From Heligmosomoides polygyrus polygyrus (lineage: Eukaryota; Nematoda; Chromadorea; Rhabditida; Heligmosomidae): a stretch of DNA of 64,000 bases. The notes under the pieces are model-generated. The model saw only the letters and a list, made by a program, of their open reading frames with translations, searched no databases and was not told the origin of the DNA. The DNA lies in the NCBI GenBank assembly GCA_947396885.1, contig OX377204.1, positions 90,778,728 through 90,842,727 of the forward strand. The letters run 5' to 3'. Positions 11,401 to 23,400 of this stretch are shown here, in pieces. Numbering within the stretch: the stretch's first letter is position 1; each line of letters starts with the position of its first letter. The position numbers and the translations under genes are program-made.

Positions 11401-14400
11401 ACGCGCCCTTATTCTGGCTTAGTGGTCTTATTCATATACATCAGGATTAAATGCGAGGCATGCTTCCAGGCTAAGATTGTACGAGGATTCCAAGACAAGA
11501 GATCGTTTAACTAAAATTTAAAGCGTTAGTTTCAACATGGCATTTCTTTAGCATTTCGTAAGTGATTTTTCTATGGTATTTTATAATGCACACACCATAC
11601 ATCTCGAGACTATGACTGGATAGGTGGTTCATCAAATCTAATGTTCGCCGAGAATACATTTCATCACACAATACTTGCTCGTCCCGTCGTTTGTGGCTTC
11701 TAGCAGCTTTTCACCTCGCGTCCCACAGGCAGTGCACCTGCATGCATAGCCAATGTCACCTCCACCAATTAACGAGTTAGGAAACACTCTTGCAATGCTT
11801 TCAGAAAACTAGAGTACTTCGGTGTTCTTAGGAGGTCTACCGACTATCAAATCGAACTCATCGGGCAATTTCAGACTGTAAACATGCTCTACACTTTAAA
11901 GGATCATAATGTCGTTTTCAAAAAGGTTGAGCACTTGGGGTGCTCTTAAAAGGTCTCTCGTCTATCCAATTATATTCCTCGCGCAATTTCAGCCTTGAGG
12001 GATGCCTCGCAATTAATTCTGATATAAATAAAACTGATAGTTAAGGAAAATAAACAACGCCTAAAAAGTCGCCTTAATGGTTACTTAGGCAGGATAATTT
12101 CTGGCTCATTCGATAGAGCTCGAAATTCTAATGTAGGAGATGGTAGGGTTCAGATCAATCCCGATTTCTGGAATGTCAATGCAACCCCTCTGAGCCTATA
12201 ATCCCTCTATCGATTGTAATCACACCAAATCTGGTCGACCTACAGGCTCCCGTGGTTGCCGGGGTCACCATCGCCTCCGCGGCGAGGGCGGTCTGGCTGA
12301 GCGCGAAGCGGCGGGTGTCAAGGCGTGAGTCGACGCTAATTAGCTCCGCAGGCACTGTTCCGAGTCTTTGCCCGCGCCGCTTTCAGGCAGAACATCCCCT
12401 CCCACTTTGGACAGATATATGGAGACGGTAGACGCGGTATATGATAGACGCGACGTTTCTGACCCGATGAACTCTGCTTCTTTCAGACCTTCAGAAAGAC
12501 GAGTTCGTCGAAACGTCGGTCGCGATAGAGGAATTTATACCAAACCTGTCAGACAAAAAAGAGCAAAACATAGTTACAAAATGCCCAGGTTTAAAGAATG
12601 TCGAACTTGGACAATAACGAGCAGCGTTACCATACAGGACGGGAATTGGGAATAATGCCAGAAATCCTCCTCAGCGGTATTGAGCTGAGTTCACTGAGGC
12701 CGTAGGAATGAGCACAGAGCTTACTAGACCCCATAGCCCTCTCCTGGTGCTGTTACTCTGTAGTGTGCAGTAAAGACGTATTGCAGAACAGGGGCCCCAA
12801 CGCGATGTCGCGCGCTAGCGACACGTGGTCAGCCGCGGAGCGCGGAATTTTGCCAGTGTTCAGCACGAGAAGCGCTGTCCATTAATACACATCGTTGCCA
12901 TCCTTCAATGAGTGTCCCATTTTTGTCACACAGCATCAGCACGATTTGTAGAACAACAGAATAACAATAAGCATGTAATCTCACATAGATAAGCATATCC
13001 CTACCAGGGATATTAGACGTGTCTCATCCAACTAATTTCCTCCTTCTACGCGAAAAACGCGGTCGACAGTCGCCGGTACACACTTTCACGCTTTAGCGCG
13101 CCCAGCAGCAAGACGCGGCTACCGCGCGCGTATGACGTCTGTCGGACGCAGTCGGACTGCGACAACGTCCAATTTCGTCGCGCACCGAGCGCGACGCAAC
13201 GTAGTTTCACGCGGCGTTGGAGTTACATCTGTCCACGCTTTGATGGTAATCCGACAGGATGGGAGTATAAGCGGAAAGCGGCTTAGGAGTCGTGAGGTCG
13301 ATCAGTGTCGACCGGCAGAGTCGGAAGGCGAAGTTTGGGCCGATCTATTGCTGACGTCAGCCTTTTTTCCCCATGCCTCGGGTATTGGAAGCGCCTCATC
13401 AGCAATCCACCGTGGGAAACAGCACGCTCGCCAATCACCGGACAGACGAGCGATCACGGTCGCAACAAACTATGTTGTGGGATGGCAATCCTACTTCGAC
13501 AAATGTCGTGGAGGCAACTTGAATGTACTTAGTTCACCTATACTGTAAACTGCGGAATCCAGCTGGTCAAGAAGTCAGTATTTCACCCTTTTCGAATTTG
13601 TTCGTTTCGTTGATTTTTTTTCGTTGATCTCAAGAGGATGGAAGCTTAGTTGGCCTGGGCGGCACCCGAACCAAAGAAGCTCGATTCGTGGTGCACGTAA
13701 CGACCTGTTCTAGGTATGAAATTTTTAATCCCGTGAAGTTTTACTTAGAACACGAGCTAAAGGACTGAAAAACCCAACAGCCACTGATTATGTTTAGCAG
13801 AGATTTAGAAGGAACATTGTGGATCCGAAAAATGTCGGAGCAAACGATAGGTCAGAAACTTTCGTACTAGAAAGCCCAGTTGTATAAAATATTCTAGAAA
13901 ATTAAGTGCGGTAGAGAAAAGTACCGTTCATGAACGGAGGAAGGGCAGTCACAGCAGGAGCGTAGAACGAAGTGGTGTTCAGAAGTGGTGGTTGCGTTTC
14001 ATTTGGAAGCGTTTCTAAATGTCGTAATTTTATTTCTAGCACTGCTTCATCTGTTTTTAATTTAATTTATCATATTTTTAAATTTAGCTAAAATTAGTTA
14101 TAGAATAAGGCTTCTTGCAATTTTTTAATATCTAGGTACGAGAATCTTCTGAGCAGTTCCAAAGCAACTGATTAGCGCTGAAGCATACTCTTATCTTTAC
14201 AACTATAATCATTGTAGATTTCGAACAGCTGCTGAAAAATTACCGTTCATAAGTGGTGCAAAAACCGTCACAGTTGGGGATTGCAGGGGAGATGCATCCA
14301 GGAGCGGTTGATGCATCGTGGTTGTCTGCAGAGAATCCTCTAAAAAAACTACTAGTTAAAAAACAATTTTGCTACATTCGCTTTGATTTTATTCATTTTT

Positions 14401-17400
14401 TGATTTTAAAGATTTTTAAAAAGGTTTTTGAATGAATGTTTAAAAAAATAAGTATATAAACTACTGTTTAAGATAAATCTAAGGTACTCTCCAGCTGTTA
14501 TACACTATTTTCACGTCAAATGGGACTCTTTTCAAATGAAATTGCGCAGACTTCTAGGCAAGCCCGACGCTTATAAAATTGAGTTGAACGTTTTTAAAAT
14601 TACATCGAGCGTCCTGCAGATTAAAGCAGAAACTCTCAAAAGCGAAGCAATTAAAAGAATTTTTGTTCGAGGGAAATTTAGAAGCACTTTCTTTGAAATT
14701 TTAAAATTCACCTACCAAAACAAGTGAACCACTGTTTAAAATTTTGAAGAACTTTATTAATACAAAAAATCTGATAATAAATTAGGTTTTCTCCTAAAGC
14801 ACGCAATGTCAGCAATCATTTATTGCATTCAAAGTAGAGATCGCACCATGCATTGAATCGCCGCTATTTTTTCGATTGATAGTGAAAATGCCGCTTACTT
14901 GAGGTAACAAAGTAAAGATATATGCGTTTTTTACAATTGTTTTTGTTGTTTACGAGTGTGAAACCTCACGAAAGCAGAAAGTTTGCAATCAATAGAATGA
15001 AAATTGCAAAAAAGTCAAAAAATCTAATTCAAGTCGAAAAGTGACCAATTTAGTTTGAAAAGTGTTCGATTTGGTTAGAAAGGTGTCCAATTCGACGTGA
15101 AAATGGTATTCTCCTACCACTTTTACTTTAAACGAAATACTTTTCAATATGTAAACAAACGTCTTTAAAAATAAAATAAACATTTTGGAAACCAAGTTAG
15201 ACTCGAATAAAAATCACTACTTTAGGACGAGGGCATAGTAAAATCTAGTTTTTGGCACTAAGACAATAGATACCCTTCTATTCTTCAAAACACGCTTAAA
15301 GGCATTATTTCTATGAAAGTCTAATTCAATGTGGAAGTTTAAAAAATTAGAATTTCACAAAATTTCAAACAACGTCTCATCTATTTTGTAAATGAATTTG
15401 TAAATGAATTAAAATTTCAAACAAAGTTTTACTAAAATTTTCCTCGAGCAAAAAATTACTTATCTTTTGCGGAAAGCCTCTAGTTTGGTGTGGAAGGAGC
15501 TCGTTTTGATTTTGAATACATTCAGTTTGATTCCAAAAGCGTTAGGCTCGTTCAGAAGAGTGTTCAATGTAACGTGAAAATGGTATAACTTCCAGTGACT
15601 AAAGTTTATATTTTTCCCAAAATGCATAAGATTTCCCAAATATGGTAGTGCATTTTCCCTTTCAAAATATGTCTTAGCAGGGACTTGATAACAACGGATT
15701 AGATCCTACTCACCTTCACAATCAGTGTCGAACACACACTGTCCTGTCGAATTGCGGTAGAATCCAAGGTGACACTGACACGCTGGGGTGCCGCACATCA
15801 GAGCGCATGCCTAAGAAGTAGTCCTATTTTGGAAGTGCTGCAATATAGACAAACCATGCAAAAGTGGGGTGCATGGCGCACTCTCCACCCGTTCCCCACC
15901 AGCCTTGACCACTAGTTAGTTTTTGATTCGTCCTTCGTACAGTTTTATATGTATACTCACCGGCATTCGATTGGCACACGTAGGCTCGCACAGGCTTGAG
16001 CAGGGTCGGAAGGTCTCGTTCTGACTGCATTGAGTGGGCCCAGTTGTTGTAGAACCTTCTAAAGCAGCCTGACTCTCAAAGTTATCCTTGGTTTATCGGC
16101 CGACAATGTAATATTTAGACGGTATTAGCTCACAAAAGAACCTCTCTGGGACCTCAACGTGAACAAATGCTCTGCTTTTTCTATAGGAAATGGAACAGTA
16201 TAGAATATTGTCGTAGAGCTGTTGTGCCCCGATTTATGTCGAACACTTATTCGGCTTACGCTTCTGTGTATTCGCTTTCTTCAAAACCTGATGAAGACAA
16301 GAGGGACTTGAGAAGTTACCGGTTCAAGCATCATTTCATGTTTAAGTCATCTCAAGCTAAGGGGAGAAGGAGACGAACTATAAGGAAGACTACATAACTG
16401 ACTTTATGTAAACAACAGGCAGTCTGTTGAATCATCCATCGGATGGAGATCAATGTGGGTGAATGCAGTCTGTATGTCCCACGCGGAACGCCGTTCCTCG
16501 GCGTGGGAAAAGAAACGGAACGTATGATCTCATAGTGCAAATTATTTTCTCCCGAACGGTATACATTAGGGTGTCCACAAAAAATCTGGGGGCAACTTGG
16601 CAATGTTCCGGTTTTTTTTTTCAAGAATGTTCTGAAGATTTCAACATAAGTGCTATATATATATAGGCACTATCCTGCTGTATCTGCACATATCCTGCTC
16701 CGTCTTCCTTGCCTATTTCACTGTACGATGCCCGAGCTGCCTACCCATACTAGACACGAGTTCTCCTTTACGAGTTTGAATCTGGGCACTCCGCTGCAGA
16801 TGCCTATCGAAACTTGTGTCGTGTATTCGGCTCTGTAGCTCCTCCTGTACGGTCTGTGTATAGCTGGTTAGAACTCTTTAGAAGCGGGAACAGGAGCTTC
16901 GAAGATGAGCCTCGCTCTGGTCAACCGACAACGATATCTTTGGACGAACTGAGGAAACTGGCGGAGCAGCATCTATACGAAGGTGTGCATTATTTTGCTA
17001 CTGCTCTTGGCTGTTCCCGATCCACCGTGGACAATGGACTGCGATCTCTTGAAATGGTTAAAAAGCTCGGTCAGTGGCTCCCACACGAACTGAGCGACGA
17101 CAACCGGCGAAGACGTATGGACATATGCACTCAGCTGCTCTCCCGAAGTCGCACCTTCACATGGCTAGACACCATCGTCAAAGGAGACGAAAAAAGGGTT
17201 CTCTACGTCAATCACGCTCGTGCACGTGCGTGGTGCCAACGCGATGAAGTGCCGAAATCCTTCGCAAAAGGTGAAATACATGGGAGGAAAGTCATGCTGA
17301 GCGTCCGGTGGGGAGTTTGTGAGATCTACCATTTCGAGCTGCTGCCTGACTGCACGGCTGTCACTGCCGAGGTCTACGCTACCCAACTGCAAAGACTGGC

Positions 17401-20400
17401 TGACAAGATGCGCAAGGAACGGCCCAGGCTCGACAAAGTTCGCTTGCTGCACGATAACACAGCGCGAAAACGACTTCTCAGAGAATTCTGGAACTTGGAT
17501 GGGACGTTCTGCCACGTCCACCATGCAGCCCAGATCTGGCCCCAAAGTGACTACCACCTTTTTCGATCACTTCAGCATCATGTGGAAGGGAAGCGTTATG
17601 AAGATCGTGACCACCTCGAAAATGACCTCCGAGCTTTTTTCGCCTCCAAGTCGCCGGATTTCTACGCCAGAGGAATTCGAGGTCTTGCGGAACGTTGGCG
17701 GAGAGTAGTCGATGTTGACGGAAACTACTTGGTTGATTAATAGAATACTTTCCGGACACCCTAATAGTATTTTTCAAGAGACTTTCTGCAGAATCAGAAT
17801 AAAATGTTTAGTTAAACGGCGGAAACTTAGTTTTCAACTTAATACACATACACATAATCAAAATTCTATTTCTAACCAACTCCTTATTCCTCTTCATAGT
17901 GCTGGCGCAAAACTCCTGGTACCTTTCTCCGGTTGCTGACTATATAAGCTCATTAAGTTATTTTTAACACATTATGCGTGCAACCTTGACAATGTGCTGA
18001 GTGAGAACTTCATTAGAAGTAGTAAATCCCTGTCATTCATTCTGAATGCCACCGATTCTCTTACTTCCGCATGGAGCGAGTTGTTCTCTGCGCTCATTTG
18101 ATCTGATGCTAGCCTTGAGTGTTGCGGATTTTGCGGGTGAACAGGATTTCCGACGATCTCCAGCCTACTAATCACCGAGAGTTCGCTGCAAAAGAACCAA
18201 ACTTCGGTGAGCTTTCGGTAACACATAGAGGTGACCGCCCAATACTGCGAAAGGTACGAACTCCTGGTCGTCGAGGTGATGAATAATTCGACTTTTAAGA
18301 AATGAAATCTCTGAGCCTTGTTGGAATAAGGAGATAAGAGACAGAGCAAGAAGAAAGGTAAACTATCCCATGGTCACCGAAAACTGGGCACTTCTCAGGT
18401 TAAAGGAAGACGCCTTACGAAAGAAAGCGGAAGTTTCCAGCCTTGAAATGGGCAACTTTTAAAGAACTGAAAGTAATCTTCTGTTTTAATAACATTTTGT
18501 ATAAAAACCGACCTATACACGGTGTCTCAATAAAAAGTGGGCTTTTCGATCTAAATCAAATTCCTATAAAATTGGATAAAACTATATTCATAGATTTATT
18601 ATAAAGTGCTTGGATCATAAAATTTTTTCGGTGTGCCATATTGCTTGGAGAAATTCCGCCAGGCATTCCAGTGCAGTCTCCAGTGCATCGCTAAGTTTAT
18701 TTGAGTAGCAGTTCAGATTCTGCTTATCCGTAACTGTGTAGTGATGAGTAGTAGGCCGCCATCACTTGTTAACGACGACCAACTCAAAGCCGAATCCGTG
18801 TCAAACTGTGGGAGGGCCAGCCTAGCATTTCGGCGTTGACGACAGCACTGTCAGTCGTCACTTAGATGCGATTGGAAAGGTAAATACATTGGATAAATGG
18901 ATCCCGCACGAACGGACCGCTGGGTGGATGCTGAAGCGCCACGACATCTGTGTTTCGTGAAAGCTGCGCAATCTAAGGGAGCCTTTTTTAGACAGGATCG
19001 GGAAGTGCGACGAGAAATGGATCCTTTACGACAACCGTCGTCGCTCTGCACAATGGCTGGACACGAATGAGCGTCCCAAGGAGATGCCGAAACCAAGCCT
19101 CCATCCAATGAAGACCATGGTGACCGTATGGTGGGCAGTGGCTGGTAAAGCCAAACACAAGTTTTTGAAGACTGGAGAGACTACCACAGCGGAGAAATGC
19201 TGTGCCGAAGTTAAAGTGTTGCACCAGAAGTTGATTGAAAAACAGCCGAGAGTTTCGTCAATCGAAGAGGCCACAGCGCGCGTCCGCTCGTCTCAAAAAT
19301 TGTAGTTCAGAAACTGGATGAATTGGGATAAGAAACTCTGCCGATTATGATTTTTTCCAACATTTATATCGTCATGTGAAGGATGAAACATTCAGCAACC
19401 AAGATGATCCCAAAAATGTTTTTCTGTGTTTTATTAATTCTCGCAATTCTAATTTTTACAAAGGCAGAATGTATAAGCTTTTGCTAAAAGTGTAACAATT
19501 GCAATGGTACTTATTTCTATTGATAAAATTGCTTCTATATAAAATTATGTATGATCAGTCAAAGTGGTACATGTCGCGTACGTGAGCAGCATTGGTAGAT
19601 GGAAGCGCGCCAGCCAATAGTAGTAACCAAACAGAGCACAGGCCGAACACATGCCAGCCCACCATGGTACCAGCTGTACATGCCCTCTCTGAATGGCATG
19701 CACATTCAATGCGGTCTGATTGGTTTAGGCGTTCCCACCTACCAATGCTGCTCACCTGCGCGACATATACCATCAAAGTTTTCAGTCAAAATGGGCCATT
19801 TTAAATGCAACAGTCTAATACAAGCAAGCAGAACTTGCGATATCAGCTAAATATTCAACACATTTCATTAAAGGTGTAAACGACATCTATAGCTCTAAAA
19901 GATCTTGCTTTTAAGCGAGCGTCTTAAAATAAGCCTAAAAATATAATTTCTGCTTGAAGGATAAGAAGCTTTTTCAAGCAGTTTCAGTGTCTGGGAGAAA
20001 AGGCAAGTTCTTATCTTGAATCTTCTTAAAACAGCAGGTATCCTGTGAAACTTCAGCATGCACGGCGCATCCCGCACAGTAATTGACTGACGTTGACTTT
20101 ATCCTCCATCAATTAAGGTGCTTCACACAGATATATCGGAAGAATTATTGTTTTATTTGCGATTCATTATTTGACATTTTGATGTTTTATCTATTATTTG
20201 ATTAATTGATAACCTAGGTAATGCCCTTCTCCGAGAAAGGCCTAAAATATCGATGTGATCCTTTTTGTGCTTCTAGAGAAGCCACTGGGCTACTCTGGCA
20301 CGTGACGGGGACGACTGGAAAGGCGGATGGATCCCGCCGAAGACTTGACCAACACCGATATTTATCTTTCATTTTTATGAAGCATTATTCTGACAGAATT

Positions 20401-23400
20401 TCTGGAAGCAAATATTTATTGCGAGCCATTGTGCATATGGTGATAAATGAACACAAATAAACATGTGGTGTAGTGCAGTGGAGGGGTAGAGCCCCTTTAG
20501 GAAGTGAGCAGTGCAGTTGACGAAATCAGACAGCTGGCTCCGTAAATGATGATGCTGAAACAGAGAGACGAAGAGGTGCAGAAATTCGACAGAAATGTGC
20601 TTGACAAACCAAAGCAGTATTACGGAGTAGTAGGAGTTGCAGTTGAGCTAGCGTCCACATGGCGGTGCGGTCTCTATATTATGAATTGGAGTTTAATAGT
20701 GCTGTAACAACTTAATGGGGTTTTAGCTCTTAACTCGAGCACAGAATTTTATTATATACAGTTTTTACGTCTAATCGGACGCTCTAAAATCAACCTGCAC
20801 ACTCTTCTAAGCAGGTTTGACGCCTTTGAAATTAATTTGGATGTCTTCTTAAATAACGAAAGCTTTTCCAACATTAAAATAGAGAGTCTCTAAGACGTTA
20901 GAGTTATTTTCTGCTAAAGAAACATTTAGCACGACTAGTTTTGAAGCTTTTTAAATTAAATTAAATTTAATATTCAAAAACTATTTCTTTATTTCTTTCA
21001 TTTTTCATTTTCCTGCTTCGAAAGTTAAAAAACCACCGCCCACAGCTTCTTCTCTCTGCGTTCATTTAAGCCTTTTTGTTCAAGAATGTGTGTTGGGGTT
21101 TTCCGTTTATTTTGATTCTCATTAATTTCAAGTGCACTAAAGTGGAGTGTCCAGAAGTACATAAATTATTTTTACAACCAGACGTTCAGCGGTCTAGTGG
21201 CCGCCAAACGTATGGTTGCGGGCTTCGCCCCCCAAACCCCGAGGATAGAACATGACCAGTCCTCCTCCGTTCTTTTTTAGGCTTTCTACTTTTACAGTAA
21301 AAATGGTTTTATTATGTAGATTAGTGCAGCGGGATATGGTGGACAGAATCTTCACTGTTCCTATGAAGCCCATCCACTCTCAATAACATGTACGCGATTC
21401 ATTCTCCGAAGTGCCCGTTCTCTACGTGGCGAGAAACAAGTAATGAGAGTCCCAATCCGGTGCTTAATCTGCAGAAAAATAATTAAAATTGATCGGTATT
21501 GGTCGACAGGTCGACAACGTTTACTGTCCGACGGCAGTAATACTCTGATTCCCATAGTCACCCTCCCTACTTCTTCCTCTCCTCTCCCCGCTAATAATTC
21601 CTTACCTATGTGCTGGCGTGAGTGATAGGTAGTCAAGCACTCACATGTAACACTGAGTCACGACTCACGTGTCACGACGTCTATGACACTCCTTCTGCAT
21701 CCCGACACACGTGCCACGACTTCTATGATGCGTCTTCAAAAACCCGACGCACTTTGGACGATATTGAGGGAAAATACTGGTCTCACCTTATTCCCCCCTC
21801 CAGTGGTCCCTCTTTGCTGATTCCCTCTTCACTGGTCCCTTTCTTATTGGCTCCCCTTACTTGGAATCCCTACGCAAGTTGGACGTCTGCGGCACGTCTT
21901 CTAAATCTCTGCGCACTTTGGACGACATTTGCAGCACGTCTTCTGAGTCCTGACGCAAGTTAAACGACGTCTTCAGCACGTCATTTAAATCCCATCGCAC
22001 GTCGGACGACGTCTGGGCACGTCTTCTGATTCCTGGCGCTGGGTACTTGATCCCCATCCATACCCTGGCGCGTTGCCCGGTCAAAATCTCGTAAACTTGG
22101 GCGATCTGCCGCCAAGGATATAGTTCGCCAGCAATCGCCCATGACTAAGCTCAAAGAAAGCCCGGATGGCATAAGCCGCAGTGCCGTAGGCATCTCTTGA
22201 CTTCAGTCACCCACCTTGACGGACACGTGACATTAACCGATTGTATATAGTAGGATTTTGGAGGTCACTTTCCATCTTTAACATTCTGCTAAAATTTTAC
22301 AAAAATCAGCAGTAGAAAAAAAAGTAAACAAATAAAAGCATCAATATTGTGACAGAGCAACGCATTCTCTTTCGAAAGAACTGTAACAAACGAAAGGTCT
22401 AAGAAATTAACCAAAGTGTAGGAGCTGTTGTCAAAATAATTTATATCTTTCGAATAGGGCGCGTGTGGCGCAGTCGGAGGAGGCGCGACTGTCGCATGCA
22501 CCAGATACCAGGTTCCTGGTTCGTATTTCCCGCTCAGGCCAATAGGGCCTTCCATCCCTCCGGGGTCGGCTAATTGGTACATCTTGTCTGGGAGATATAA
22601 AGCGCTGACTTGTTCATCAGCTGCCCACCGCAATTCGGCCAAATACGCATTCACATCTCCTCCACGATATCCCGTCGAAGTAGAATGCGTGGCGCATCCC
22701 AAAAGGGACTAAACAACGCCATCCTTTACCTTATAGACACTCTACTTTGACGACTTAATAATTAACCAAAATCAAATATACCGTTGTGCAAAAAGCCTCA
22801 AACACGAGCAGAGAGGGAGCTGTCAGCGGAGGCTATTTTTCTTCTACGAATTGCGAAGCAGAAAAAAGATAAGCGAGCTTTCTGATAAAGGGAATCATTT
22901 TCTTCCGAATGGTGTATAACATTATGCAACAAACCTTTCAAGGAATTTCAGAACAAAACACTAAAAAACGGCAGAATTTGAGTTTCCGACCTTATATAAT
23001 TGACGAAAAAAATGCCCTCGCTATGAGTATACCTATAGATGAACTCATTGTTAGTTCACTCTCCTTAAAAATTGATATTTCACTTCTGTCGTACGTATCA
23101 ACCGGTGCCGAGTAGACCAACCTTTCGGCACACATTTCGGTGGTGGCCCTGGTGGACAAGGTGCCATCACACAGTTGAACGCGTCTTGCTGACAAACCGT
23201 GCCAGCCGGGCATTTCACATTGGCACATGTCTTCTGTGGTGGCTCTGAAAGCGAGAGGTCTAGTGCTGTGCTTCTACTTACGCGTGGTGGGAGTTAGTGT
23301 GCGGTGAAGACCTCCTTTGGTCGGGGAAGGTGCGAGTGTTTCGTTGTCTGGTTGGCATCGAAACAGACACATGGTGCCAGGCGGGCAGTGGACGCTTGAG

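Noticed and set aside
11655..11755. Minus-strand Cys-rich stretch (YACRCTACG, KYCVMKC)
   Set aside because: Cysteine spacing fits neither the six-Cys module nor TIL, and no convincing acceptor and donor were found in phase.
16478..16509. GC-rich hairpin considered as a terminator
   Set aside because: Rho-independent-type terminators do not apply in a nematode nuclear genome, and no gene ends here.
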